A stretch of DNA of 64,000 bases from Epichloe hybrida (taxonomy: Eukaryota > Ascomycota > Sordariomycetes > Hypocreales > Clavicipitaceae). The notes beneath the pieces are model-generated. The model was not told the DNA's origin and ran no database searches. It saw only the letters and a program-made list of their open reading frames with translations. The stretch lies in assembly GCA_019022495.1 (NCBI GenBank), contig JAFEKR010000033.1:558001-622000 (forward strand), in the 5' to 3' direction. The translations under genes and the position numbers were made by a program. Within the stretch, counting starts at the first letter, position 1. Each line of letters opens with the position of its first letter. This document shows, piece by piece, positions 10,901-22,665 of the stretch.

Positions 10901-12990
10901 TATGTTAAGCATATTAATATTACTTACGCTTAGGACTTATGTCTATTAGTATTAGATTAGGTCCTTAGAATTACATTAGCAATATATATTAGCCATAGGC
11001 CTAATATATAAACTTACTAGGGACCTCCCCTATAATATTAAGGCTTAAAGTGCGCTAAAAGATATAAGTATATAGTTAGCATATGTGTAGCATTAGTAGG
11101 ACATACCTTATGCTTATTACCACTAGGTAGTTTAATACCTATCTCCTTATCTTTAATGTTAAAGTATTTTACTTATATAAAGTTAACACTTCTAAAATAT
11201 ATAGAAAAGGTTATAATATATATAGAGTAATAAAACTATTACCCCTAGTGTATAGTAAAATTCTTATCCTTTACGCTATAATATAAGTTAGCATATATAC
11301 TAGATATATCTCACAGATAGTATATAATATATGCCTTTAGTTAAAGAATTCTATAAAAATATATATAAGGTTATAAGAACCTAATATACTAAATCTTAGT
11401 TTAGTATATATACTATATATAGACTTAATATATACTTACCTAAAGGGCTTTATAATAAATAGTATTTCTTACTATTCCTTATAAAGGATTATATAGATTA
11501 AACCACTAGTATTATATTAGCACTAGCTATATATATAACCTATATATATATACTAGTGTCTAGCGAAAATTTTGTCCTTATTAACCTAAGAATAGGAATT
11601 TATATAAACTATAAACCATTAGCATATATTCTATAATAGCTATATATATTAGAAATATATATACCCTTAATACTATGTTTTTCCTTAAGGTATTATTATA
11701 TCTAAAAGAGTAAGAATATATCTAATATATGCTTATAATATATAATATACTTAACTAAAACTACCCTTAGGGATAGTATAACTATATAAGTAGCTGTTTA
11801 TTTTCTTAACGCTATACTTATATATTATTAATATAATATACGTATATATAATAAAAGGGAATATATATAGTAGCGCTAAATTTTAAAAGGTTAAAGCTAG
11901 CTATTAATAAAATATTAGTATTACTATATATATAGCTAAAATGTTTTACTTATAACTAGTAAGCGCACGCTTTGCTATAGGAACTACACTATATTAGTAA
12001 ATATATTATATATATCCTATATATAATAACTTACCTTTTAAGAGATCTTTAATATAATTTACCTGTTTACTTACTCTTTATTAGTTATTATATTTATATA
12101 ATATATATAAAGTATATACTATAAATATAACCTATAACCTTATTTTAATACATATCTTAACTATTAGTTTTAGTGTTTCTAAGTTTAATAGTTAATAGGA
12201 GCTTTATATATAATTAGCATAGGATAATTAAATATAATATATATATCTATTACCTTTTCCTTTAGGCGCTCTAGAGTTATAAGGCATTATGGTTTTCTAT
12301 AATATAATTAGCATATACTATATATTATAAAAGAGCTAGATATTACTTTATACTAAAATTAGAGGATTTTTTCTTTATTAAAGCTATAAAAAGTAGTTAG
12401 TAAATCAAGATATTAAATAAATATAATAACCATATGTAAACTAAGAGAATTATAGGGTTAAATACTAAGGTAAGAGTAATAATAATAAATAGGGAAGAAA
12501 AGAGAGAAAGAGCTTATAATAGTAAGTGCGTTATATATGCAAGGCAGGAGCACGTAACCTAACCTACTTAAAAAGAACTAATTAGCTAATAATTACACTT
12601 TATAATAGCATATGCATAGCATATATAAAAAAAAAAATCACTTAACTATTAATTACACTTTATAATAGTAATAGCATATGCTACGTATATGCATAAAAAA
12701 AATCACTTAGCTAATAATTACACTTTACAATAGCATATGCATCGCATATATAGAAAAAAAAATCACTTAGATAAGGACTAATAATTTGCACTTTATAATA
12801 GTATATATAAAATAGAAATCACTTAGCGATTAAATTACACTTAATAATTACATATATAACGCATATGCTAAACAAAAATCACTTAGCAAAGAATTCGCAC
12901 TTTATAATAGCATATGCTATTCTACTAGTCATAAGGCTCCACCCTAGATACGAGATTAACTTTGTTAGAGCCGAGATTTGCTGTAACCCC
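4904..12990 (+). mobile_element. 8.1-kb TIR DNA transposon, MULE-like by TSD length, RIP-degraded
   Basis: The ends are near-identical inverted repeats of about 60 bp (4904-4973 and about 12930-12990), sharing AAATCTCGGCTCTAACAAAG and the next 30 bases. They are flanked on both sides by the 10-bp direct repeat CATCGCCAAG (4894-4903 and 12991-13000). Duplications of 9-11 bp with long inverted ends fit Mutator-like elements. The interior is extremely AT-rich. Plus-strand reading gives protein-like stretches broken by TAG/TAA, for example about 8025-8190 and a lysine/glutamate-rich coiled-coil-like stretch at about 8995-9095, so a transposase-type gene once lay here. I recognise no catalytic motif. 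Size and strand come from these fragments; the superfamily is inference. Confidence 0.72.
12587..12915. repeat. Subterminal tandem repeats inside the 8.1-kb element
   Basis: About six degenerate units of 50-70 bp carry a core ATCACTTAGC, a TAATTACACTTTATAATAGC stretch and a CATATGC palindrome. They lie just inside the right inverted repeat. Weaker, inverted versions (TAGTGCATTAGTGCAAG, CATATGTTACGCATAT) follow the left inverted repeat at about 4990-5150. Subterminal repeats of this kind commonly serve as transposase binding sites; that role is inferred. Confidence 0.7.
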
Positions 12991-13085
12991 CATCGCCAAG
13001 TATGTGCAGTGAGGCATACTAAATTCAGCCCCCACAGCGTCGTTGCTCCATACTAAGTATATCTGTAGTACATATGCATTTCACG

Positions 13086-14858
13086 GTGCTATTAACACTT
13101 ATTGCACTATGAGCCTTACCTAAACAGGCCTTTTTCGCACTAGTGAGGGTGGTTGCAAACTCTTGTCGTATCACTGTAATTCCTAGAACTAAAAAAGGTC
13201 ATTCTATTGACTTTTGCTACTAGGGCGTGATTAAGCTAGCTCCTAAAGTATAGAAGATCTTAACATGCAATCTAACGCTATGACCGTGCCTTTTAGTTTC
13301 GCTAGTATAAGGCCCCCTCTTCCACATTTACATTAATAACCACCACCATAGCTAGTTAGCACTAGTTCCTCATCGCGTACCCTGCGCTTAAGAAGTGAAG
13401 CACAGCGCCTTTGTGAGCAACGGGAATATCCTCGTTAGTGATAATAGCCTAACCTTGGAGATATGACAGTTGCTAGTTATCGCCGTAACTATTATGAACT
13501 AAGACAGCATTGCTTCCGCCCGCTATAAGAAAGTATAATTTTAGAATAGACTTAAAAGAGGAGCAAGTTAGCCACCCACCACCTAGCACGCACCCCGGCA
13601 GCCTTGTTTCATCTTTATTAATAATAAAAAGAGCATAAGCAGTGTAAACAAGGCTACTGTAGTTATCCTAGACAATACTTAGTTAGTGGCATGCGCAATG
13701 GTGCATAAAATTGATTGTGGCTGAAAGATAGAGTTAGATAAAGCTATTTTCTTTCCCTTTTCTATAGCCTTTTTATCTAATAACACTGCATATTAACTAA
13801 GGAAAAAATATGCTTTCACATGTCCCTCTTCTGCTATGAATATGCATAAAGCTACTCCCAGTGGCCTGTAAAATTCTAAGTGTGCGTTCGAAATGCCTTG
13901 TATTATACGAGCAGTAGTCACGTAAGCCTAGAATTAGCCTTAGCGTTTGCGTTAAAGCTAGGCTAGGCATCTAGGATTTGAACGGCGTGGTCTAACACGA
14001 CCCCGCTGATAACTATGCGGGGTAGAGTGGGATAAAGAATGGCTGTAACTCCGTGCGTCCGTAGATTTCGGGTTAGGGGGCCTGATTGGCTACCTTAATG
14101 ATCTGCCTTATCTCTTTTAGGACATAACTACTGCGCAAAATTTTGCAAGCGCTTAACTAGAGAGCGGCGTCTGTTCTATTAAGCTACGCTACTACTAGTA
14201 TATAGTACTAACTAGTACTAGGTGCTTGTTACCCTTTCTTTGTCTCTCTGCCTCTAGTTTTCTCTTATGTTACTTGTTTTTAGTTATTCTTAGGAAATGA
14301 CTACTTTGTACATTAGCTAGCCACCTATAGAGTGACGCAGGCAATGTTCAAGAGTAAGAAGAAGAGGAGATAATGAATTTACTATCTAGGAATTGGATTC
14401 AAAAAGAGAGGAAAAGGAAGCTTAATATAGGCTAAAAATCTATTAATAAGTAAATCTAAGTCTTTAAATAAAGCCTATAGATTGATAGACAATATTACGC
14501 TAGATAGCATTTCATGCTACTTAGAGGATTGTATTTGATTACAGCTGTAACTACAATTACACAATTACATGTGATAGTAATAGTAATAGTAATAGTAATA
14601 GTAATAGTAATAGTAATAGTAATAGTAATAGTAATAGTAATAGTTATTAAGATGTAAGGAGCAAGTTGCAAGCTAGTAACAGCTGTACAAGTGCAAGCTC
14701 TACGGTTAAGGACTAATAAGGCCTGCAGTCAGAGCTTTGCATGTAGTGTAGTAAATAAGCGTTACTACATTGACAGGCTAAAAGTTTGCGACCACCCCCT
14801 CCAGTGCGAAAAAGGCTAGTTTAGGTGGGGTTTATAAGGAAAATAGTGTTAATAGCAC
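13086..14858. mobile_element. 1.8-kb TIR element, little RIP damage
   Basis: Left end 13086-13167 and right end 14772-14858 are inverted copies, both opening GTGCTATTAACAC and sharing CCTTTTTCGCACT. The body is much less AT-rich than its surroundings and has no long reading frame. No convincing target duplication was found at these exact ends, so they may be off by some bases. It is probably a non-autonomous DNA transposon. It contains the hexamer microsatellite at 14574-14645. Confidence 0.68.
14574..14645. repeat. (AGTAAT)n microsatellite
   Basis: About twelve uninterrupted copies of a hexamer read directly from the sequence. Confidence 0.95.
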
Positions 14859-15742
14859 TATAAGATTTACACTATAGTTTAAAAAGCTTATAATTTAGGA
14901 CTTACATATAAAGAGGATGATTCTAAGAGTATAGCTTAAGGATAAATACCTTAGTTATAAGTATATTAAAAGAGTGATTTATAGCTATTCATATAGAGTA
15001 ACTAAAGATATTTAAAAATACCTAAAACTTACTATTTTTAATATAGTATAGTAAAAACTAGCTATTTACTATACTTTAAGAATTAAATATTTAAATAAGT
15101 AAAATAGATATAAAGTTTACTTTTTATTTACTAAATAAAATAACTCTTTTCCTAGTATACCTATATATAGTTGTTAATTATAGGAGTTTATCCCTATTAG
15201 TAATTAAGCTTGAAAAATTAGTAATAACTTACCTTTTTAGCTTTTATTTTATAATAGTTTATAAAAATAATTAAAAGAGTAAATAATTAGTATTATTATT
15301 ATTTCTAATTATAAATGAATATATTATCTTTATAAAGAAATAATGATATTTATGAATCATTTTATCTATACTTATAAGTGCTTATTAATAATATATAAAA
15401 TATATTAGATTTAGAATCCACTAAATTTTGCCCTAAAGGGTAGTCGTAAACTTATGTCATGTTACTGTATTTGGAGCTGTGTTTTCTTGCTCACTAGTGC
15501 TATACCCACTGCGTGATAGTGCCACAGCTCACATCTCACGCCTCACTACTAGAGTATGTTTGTATTGTATTTATTGTATTTTTTGGGAAAAATTTGAATT
15601 TATTTGATTTTTAATTTTTTTTTACGTCATTAGTTATAGCTAATGTATCTGATTCTTTATAACACAATTACTAGCAATACCTAGCTAGTAAAGCAATTAA
15701 TAAGTAAATACTTAGATTTATAGTAATAAATAAGCTCTAACG
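14859..15742. other. AT-rich spacer with no gene
   Basis: The stretch is RIP-type AT-rich DNA without a legible frame. At about 15550-15660 an AGAGTATGTTTGTATTG stretch and TTAGTTATAGCTAATG match inverted sequence beside the hAT-type copies at 22666-22810, so a fragment of that family is present. Confidence 0.55.
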
Positions 15743-16291
15743 TGTCAGGTGTGCGCGCCTAATAATTAATTGTAAGGTGCAATGCAAGCGAGAGCTAGCA
15801 TTGGTGAATCTTTTAGTTCAATAGCTTACCTGCATACCTTTAGGTTCTAACATTAATGCTAGCTCTTATAGGTCTTCTAGTGTGCTAGTCCTAGGTTTAA
15901 GTCCTTATAATTCCTGCAATAAGTCTAGGTTTAAATTACTAGGCTAGGTGCTTACATTAGGCTTATAGGGCAGGTATAGGTGCATACCTGCATAAGGTCA
16001 CGTGCACTAGGTGATATATAGGCCTAGCTACTATGCGTACTAGGCCTTAGGGGTTTATAATTAGTTAATTATCTTAGAGGCCACGGATAACTAGGCCTAA
16101 TCTAAGCTAAGGTTGCGTTACTAGCCACTAGCCTATGTAAGGCCCTTGGCTTAGGGCAAGCCTTATAAGGGAAGGGATAATTATTAGGTGCGCGCGCCTA
16201 ATAATCAATTGTAAGGTGCAATGCAAGCGAGAGCTAGCATTAGTGAATCTTTTGGTTTAATGGCTTACTCGCACACCTTTGGGTTCTGATA
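15743..16291 (+). mobile_element. TRIM-like miniature LTR element, 549 bp
   Basis: Two 110-bp direct repeats, 15743-15852 (TGTCAGGTG...GGTTCTAACA) and 16182-16291 (TATTAGGTG...GGTTCTGATA), enclose 329 bp without coding capacity. A purine tract AAGGGAAGGGATAAT sits directly before the right repeat, as expected of an LTR element on the plus strand. The flanks TAACG (15738-15742) and TAAGG (16292-16296) are a nearly matching 5-bp duplication. The size and lack of coding sequence fit a terminal-repeat retrotransposon in miniature. Confidence 0.75.
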
Positions 16292-16502
16292 TAAGGTTAT
16301 AAATATAAGAGGCTATAAGGTTAAAGTAAAGTTTATAATAAACTTTATAGCTATATTAGCGTAAGATATAGTTATAATTCGTAACTATAGTTAAACTTAA
16401 TTCGTTTAAGTTTTGCTTATAGCATAAATTAACACAATTTCCTGTCTATATCTATGTTTATTTTATCTCTCTCTAAATATAACCTATCCTCACTTGTCTC
16501 TA

Positions 16503-17850
16503 GAGTATTGTTTATAGTGTAGTTAGTGTAGTTTTTAGGAAACATTTGTATTTATAGTGTAGTTTTTTTTTCCTTATAGTTAGTGTAGTGTAGTTTTTTT
16601 ATTTCTATAGTTAGTGTAGTTACTAACTACACTAACTACACTACACTACAAAAACTACAAATGTATTATTAGTAATAAAAAAGTGGACCTTTTTATTAGT
16701 TATTATTATAATAAGGATTAAAAAAAGGCTGGTTATATAGAAGCTTTTATTATTACTTATTTTACCTAATTAGTTATCTAATTTATAATATTTACCTATT
16801 TTAAGGATTTTACTATAACTAGGGTTATATATAATATTATAGCTTTTTAATAATACTATTATATCTAATACTTTATTTTACTAATATAACTTAAAGAAAA
16901 ACCTTCTTAATATTTTATTTACTATTACTATTAATTATTTTATATTTTTATATATAATTATTATTATTTTAAATAAAAAATACCTTAAACTAATAGAATA
17001 AAATTAATTAAGAATTCTAAATAAATAATAAGAAGTTAATAAAATATGTACTTAGTATTTTAATATTATTCTTAATATAATAAGAACTTAAAAAAGCTTA
17101 ACTATTAATTTAAGATTTAAACTAATTAAATATTACTTTTAGCTTTATAATTCTAAGGCTTTAAGAAGTTATATATAGTAACTCTATAAATCTAATTACT
17201 ATAATATATAAAGAAAGAATATAATAAACTAATATTTATAATTTATTAATAAATAATTAATAGTATTATTTTAATTACCTTATATAGCTTAATTAAGCTA
17301 TAAAAAATAAGTTTAACTTATTTTTTAAGAAATACTAGGACTTACTTTTATATAATATACTATAATTATTCTAAAAGCTCTAATAACTCTAATAATCTTA
17401 AATACTATTATTACTATTATTATTTAATTACTATTTTTACTATTATTTTAATAAAATATAAAAAAAAACGTTTTTATAATATTAATATTTTTAAAAATCT
17501 TAAAATACTAAGTTACTAAAAACTATAGCTTTTACTATAGTAATTTACTTATAATTACTAGTATTTATATTTTATTTATTTATTAGTTATTTATTTTTAT
17601 TAAACTTTAACACTAATATTAGGGTATTTTTATTTGAATTAAAAATAAGAATATATAAAAATATAAAATACTTAATTATAATAGTAAAAAAAATAATAAG
17701 AAGGTTTTTTTTAAAGTTATATTAGTAAAATAAAGTATTAAGTATAATAGTCTTATTAAAAAGTTATAATATTATATATAACCTTAGTTATAGGAAATTC
17801 CTTAAAAAGGTATAATATTATAAATTATATATATATATATTATATACACT
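16503..17850 (-). mobile_element. hAT-type non-autonomous element, rearranged copy
   Basis: Starting TAGAGTATTG (CAGAGTATTG with one C-to-T change), the sequence follows the complete copy at 53711-55489 in reverse orientation to about 17615. From about 17616 to 17850 it switches to forward orientation and repeats part of the element's right side. The left terminus is missing. This is a composite or rearranged copy with no coding frame. Confidence 0.65.
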
Positions 17851-18002
17851 AGTTAGCTCTATATATGACTAATCCTAGTATTCCCACTGCTTTGTTAAAG
17901 GGGAAAACCCTTAAGTAGGAAGAAAAACCCCCTTGCGTCTGTGTTTAGGTCAGCGCTAGCCTATCACGGGCCTGCGCTGCTTAGTGAGTGGTCGTCCGTG
18001 GG

Positions 18003-18409
18003 CAGAGTATTGTTTGTAGTTAGTGTAGTGTGTTTTGTAGTTTTTACATTTAATTTTATAGCTAGCTTATAATTAAATAAATTATCCTATAAATTACGTA
18101 ATCCTATAGAGATAAATGCTAAGAAAAATACTATTAACAAAAGTGGGTCTAATAGTGGGCCCCTCGCTTATAAATTAGAAAAACTACATTTGTAGTGTAT
18201 TTTTAGTGCTAAAATATAGTAAAATGTAGTTTTTCTAATTTATAGGCAAGGGGCCCACTTTTAGACCCACTTTTATATACAACTACATTGTAGTTTTTTA
18301 GTTATCTATCTAAAAAAAGAAGTTTTATATCTTTATATATTTTCTAAGATTAGATATATATTTGTTAAATAAAAAATACACTACAAATCAATTGTAGTGC
18401 AATACTCTG
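18003..18409. mobile_element. hAT-type MITE, 407 bp, TSD TCCGTGGG
   Basis: The ends CAGAGTATTG...CAATACTCTG are perfect inverted decamers flanked by the perfect 8-bp duplication TCCGTGGG (17995-18002 and 18410-18417). The ends equal those of the larger family at 53711-55489, so this is probably a deletion derivative moved by the same transposase. It holds a large foldback at 18139-18274. Confidence 0.9.
18139..18274. repeat. Foldback (large hairpin) inside the MITE
   Basis: Two arms of about 60 bp are inverted copies, opening AAAAGTGGGTCTAA and closing TTAGACCCACTTTT, with GTGGGCCCC/GGGGCCCAC in the middle of each arm. The hairpin includes GC-rich blocks unlike the rest of the MITE. It may be a separate foldback element captured by it. 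Confidence 0.8.
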
Positions 18410-19578
18410 TCCGTGGGTGTTTGTTGCCAGCTAACGCCAGAGTATTGCACTACAATGTGTAATGTAGTGTAGTTTTTGTAGTGTAGTATAGTAACTACAC
18501 TACAAACTACACTAACTATAAGTGAAAAAGAACTATAATATAATATAATACAAATTTTTTTCCCTAAACTACACTAACTACAAATACTACAAATATAATA
18601 TTAGACTTTTGATTAGTTATTAATATTATAGGGATTAAAAGAAAGCTAGTTATAAAAAAGCTTTTATTATTACCTATTTTATTAAATTAGTTATAGAATT
18701 TATAATATTATTTTATTTTAATAATTTTACTATAACTAAGTAAGGTTATATATAAGATTATACCTTTTTAAGAATACTCTTTAACTTAATACTTTATTTT
18801 ACTAATATTACTTAAAACCCTTCTTATTATATTATTTACTATTTCTATGAATTATTTTATATTTCTATAAATTATTATAATCACTTCTTTAAAAAAAAAC
18901 TATAAACTAATGTAATTAAACAAAATGAACTACTAATAAACTTAATATAAGTAGCTTATTATAGCCTATTATAGCCTATAATAGCTTATAATAGCTTATA
19001 TTACTAATATTACTAATATTACTTATAATATTATTAGTGTTAAAGTTTAATAAAAAATTAATAACTAATAAATAAATAAAATATAAATACTAGTAATTAT
19101 AAGTAAATTACTATAGTAAAAGCTATAGTTTTTAATAACTTAGTATTTTAAGGTTTTTAAAAATTTTAATTATATAAAAATGTTTTCTTTTTAATATTTT
19201 TTAAAATAATAATAAAAGTAAAATAATAGTAATAATAGTAATTAAGGTTATTAGAGTTATTAAAGCTCTTATAATAAGTATAGTATATTATATAAAAGTA
19301 AGTCCTAGTATTATTTTAAAAAATAAGTTAAACTTATTTTTTATAGCTTAATTAAGCTATATAAGGTAATTAAAATAATACTATTAATTATTTATTAATA
19401 GATTATAAATATTAGTTTCTTATATTCTTTCTTTATATATTATAGTAATAAGAAATATAAAGTTACTATATATAACTTCTTAAAGCTTTAGAATTATAAA
19501 GCTAAAAGTAATATTTAATTAGTTTAAGCTTTTTTTAAGTTCTTATTATATTAAGAATAATAATTAAGTACTAAGTAT

Positions 19579-20032
19579 TGTGTGGCTAGGATTGTGACCT
19601 CTCAAGACCTCTCTCACAAGACCACAGGCCTCTAGACCTCAGCATCGTCAGATCTATTAGCATTGCTAGATTAATCGGATCCCTAGTTATATGACTATCT
19701 AGCTAGATAAAATCCCTAGATTCCCTCCTCTTTTATAGAAAATTAACTCTCCCTTTATTACCTTTAGCTTAGATTATTTAATAAATAAGATAACCTAGCA
19801 TTATGTTTAACCTAATAAGATAAATTTAACCTAATATTCAAAAGAGACCTTAGTAGCTTAGATCCTCGCGATAGATCGCAAATATCGCAGACCTAGATCC
19901 TGTTATCTAGGTTCTAGCTTCGATATCGTTAAATTCGTTAGTATTATTAGTATTGTTAATATTGTCGTTTTTGTTACTATTATTATCGTTGTCTTTTCCG
20001 TCGTTTTCGGGTGGTTGTTTTCTCCTAACAAA
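19579..20032 (+). mobile_element. Solo LTR of the 454-bp family, TSD GTAT
   Basis: It starts TGTGTGGCTAG and ends CTCCTAACAAA. It is exactly 454 bp and flanked by GTAT (19575-19578 and 20033-20036). The uninterrupted site is visible in the related copy near 54885, which supports both borders. The family's 3' terminus is AAA rather than the usual CA. Confidence 0.88.
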
Positions 20033-20311
20033 GTATATATTCTATTAACTTCTAGTTATTTATCTAGATTTCTTAATTAATTTTATTCTATTAGTTTAGG
20101 GTATTTTTTATTTAAAATAATAATAATAATATATAAAAATATAAAATATTGAATAGTAATAGTAAATAAAATAATAAGAAGGTTTTTCTTAAAGTTATAT
20201 TAGTAAAATAAAGTATTAGATATAATAGTATTATTAAAAAGTTATAATATTATAAATAACCCTAGTTATAGTAAAATCCTCAAAAAAAGGTAAATTTTAT
20301 AAATTATATAA

Positions 20312-22430
20312 TTTGTCAGGGGAAAAATAACACCCCAAAACGACGGAAAAGACAATGATAGTAATAGCAACAAAAACGACGATATTAACAATACTAACAA
20401 TACTAACGAATTTAACGATATCGAAGCCAGAACCTAGATAACGAAATCTAGGCCTGCGATATTTTCGATCCATCGCGAGGATCTAAGCTACTAAGGTCTC
20501 TTTTTAATATTAGATTAAATTTATCTTATTAAGTTAAACACAATGCTAGGTTATCTTATCTATTAAACAATCTAAGCTAAAGGTAATAAAGGGAGAGTTA
20601 ATTTTCTATAAAAAGGGAGGGAATCTAGGGATTTTATCTAGCTAGATAGTCACATAACTAGGGATCTGATTAATCCGGCGATGCCAATAGATCTAACGAT
20701 GCCGAGGTCTAGAGGCCTGTGGTCTTGTGAGAGAGGTCTCGAGAGATCACAATTCTAGCTACATAACACCTCCCTAACTGTTTTCCCTTTTCTAGCCCCT
20801 AGGAAAGGGAAAATAGTAATAAAAAACAACAAAAGGGGAAGAAGTAATACAATCATAAGATAAAAAAAAAATTCGTGATTTTCAGGCCCCCCTACCTATC
20901 AATCCATTAATCCATCAATCAAAAGGGTTATCCATTAAAGGGGGTCGTTATTAGAGGTCTTGTTAACAGTCTGATTAATTAATTCGTAGCAGAAGACCTT
21001 TCTAATAGTCAGAGACCTCTTCAATCGTCAGAGGAATCGTTAGTCAGAGGGATCTTCAACAGTCAGAGGGGTCGTCAGCGGTCAGAGACCTCTTCAGAAG
21101 ACCTTCTGACATCAAATCCCTCTTCAAAAGTCAGAGAAATCGTCAGTCAGAGTGATCTTCAACAGTCAGAGGGGTCGTCAGCAGTCAGAGACCTCTTCAG
21201 AAGACCTTCTGACATCAAATCCCTCTTCAAAAGTCAGAGAAATTGTCAGTCAGAGGGATCTTCAACGGCCAGAGGGGTCGTCAGCGGGCGAAGACCTCAT
21301 TAGAAGACCTTCTGTATATCAGATTCCCCTTCAAAAGTCAGAGGCCTCGTCAGACAGTCAGATTAATTGATCTTTGACGACGGACCTAGCTAATAAAGGT
21401 TAGGTCAAAGGTCTAATCATGAAAGACCTGATTTATTGAAGCTTAAATTCGAAGGTCTAGATGCTTGCCTCCCTAATGGAAAGCTAAGCAAAACTAGGGT
21501 ATTGAATCGGTTCGAGCCAGGGCAGATCAGAAGGTCGAAAATCAGAAAAGGTTGAATTTAGAAGGAAAGGTCAAAGCCAGGTCAAGAGGGAAAAGGTCGT
21601 AACAGTCGCAATCATTTGATTTGACGAATCCGATAATTTTAATGATATTGGCTAAGTCAGATGACCTTAATCAATAATCGGAATGAAGGGATTTGATCTA
21701 GCTGCCTAGATCAAGGGGAAAAAGGTTGTAATAGTTCTAATTAATTGAACTGACTAATCCAACGATTTTGACGATATTAGATTAAATGATTGGATTAAAG
21801 GGATTTAATCTAGCGACCTAGATTAAAGGGAAAAGAGGTAAGAAGCTACTAATAATTATAATAATCATATAAGGGATAACTAAAGGGGGAAATAATAAGA
21901 GAGGCAATGTTAGGAGGGGATTATTAAATTCAATAGCAGAAGGTCTAATAGGACTATTCCCCGTTTCTCCACTAGTTTTATTAGGGGAAAAACAACACCC
22001 TAAAACAACGGAAAAGACAACGATAGTAATAGCAACAAAAACGACGATATTGACAATACTAATAATACTAACGAATTCAACGATATCAAAGCTAGAACCT
22101 AGATAACGGGATCTAGGCCTACGATGTTTTCTATCTATCGCGAGGATCTAAGCTGCTAAGGTCTCTTTTTAATGTTAGGTTAAATTTATCTTATTAGGTT
22201 AAACACAATGCTAGGTTATCTTATTTATTGAATAATCTAAGCTAAAGGCAACAAAGGGAGAGTTAATTTTCTATAAAAGGGGAGGGAATCTAGGGATTTT
22301 ATCTAGCTAGATAGTCATATAACTAGGGATCCGATTGATCTGGCGATGCCGATAGATCCGACGATGCCAAGGTCTAGAGGCCTGTGGTCTTGTGAGAGAG
22401 GTCTCGAGAGATTACAATTCTAGCCACACA
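20312..22430 (-). mobile_element. Complete non-coding LTR element, 454-bp LTRs, TSD ATAA
   Basis: LTRs at 20312-20765 and 21977-22430 are both exactly 454 bp in the same orientation. The element is flanked by ATAA (20308-20311 and 22431-22434), and the empty site can be read in the copy at about 55150. The 1211-bp internal part has no gene. It contains three tandem units of about 103 bp (about 21000-21350) and a long GGTC-rich tail. A hairpin-embedded purine tract (about 20770-20815) lies next to the 3' LTR. The element must have relied on enzymes of another element. Both LTRs carry RIP-like transitions. Confidence 0.88.
21000..21360 (-). repeat. About 103-bp tandem repeat, three units
   Basis: The 12-mer AGAAGACCTTCT recurs with its 3' part at 21101, 21204 and 21307, a spacing of 103 bp, with closely similar flanks. 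The same monomer type is expanded into a higher-order array at 62.8-64 kb inside another copy of this element. The frame 21152-21370 is a by-product of the repeat. Confidence 0.85.
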
Positions 22431-22665
22431 ATAACTAATTAGGTAAAATAGGTAATAATAAAAGCTTCTATATAACTAACATTCTTTTAATTATTATAAT
22501 AACCTTATATAATAAAAAAGCTCACTTTTTTTTACTAACACTACATTTGTAGTTTTTATAGTTAGTGTAGTTAGTAACTACACTAACTATAATGAAAAAA
22601 AAACTACACTATAAATACAAAATTTTCCTAAAAGCTACACTAACTACACTACAAACAATACTCTG

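Larger units (their letters stand above)
17836..18437 (-). mobile_element. LINE-like element fragment with (TA)n-rich 3' end
   Basis: After a run of TA the sequence reads TAGTTAGC...GACTAATCCTAGTA and continues with similarity to the first 190 bp of the insertion at 48043-49938. This copy is less RIP-altered. It is interrupted by the 407-bp MITE at 18003-18409 and ends where the next hAT-type copy begins. The assignment to LINE-like elements rests on the other two copies, which have 15- and 17-bp target duplications. Confidence 0.5.
18438..22665 (+). mobile_element. hAT-type non-autonomous element carrying two later LTR insertions
   Basis: The ends are CAGAGTATTG (18438) and CAATACTCTG (22665), and the body follows the complete copy at 53711-55489. 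It is split by a solo 454-bp LTR (19579-20032) and by a complete 2.1-kb LTR element (20312-22430). Without those two insertions about 1.65 kb remains. The flanking octamers GCTAACGC and ATTAGCTA do not match, so the ends may have recombined. Confidence 0.7.

Noticed and set aside
4974..12900. AT-rich block as a regional centromere
   Set aside because: The AT richness is explained by RIP on a bounded transposon; sequence alone gives no centromere evidence.
13970..14030. tRNA-like look on the minus strand (GTTCAAATCC and two stem-loops)
   Set aside because: The arms cannot be folded into a complete cloverleaf with an acceptor stem; it lies within a TIR element.
21152..21370. 72-residue frame
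   Set aside because: It spans the 103-bp tandem repeat and exists only because that repeat is locally free of stops.
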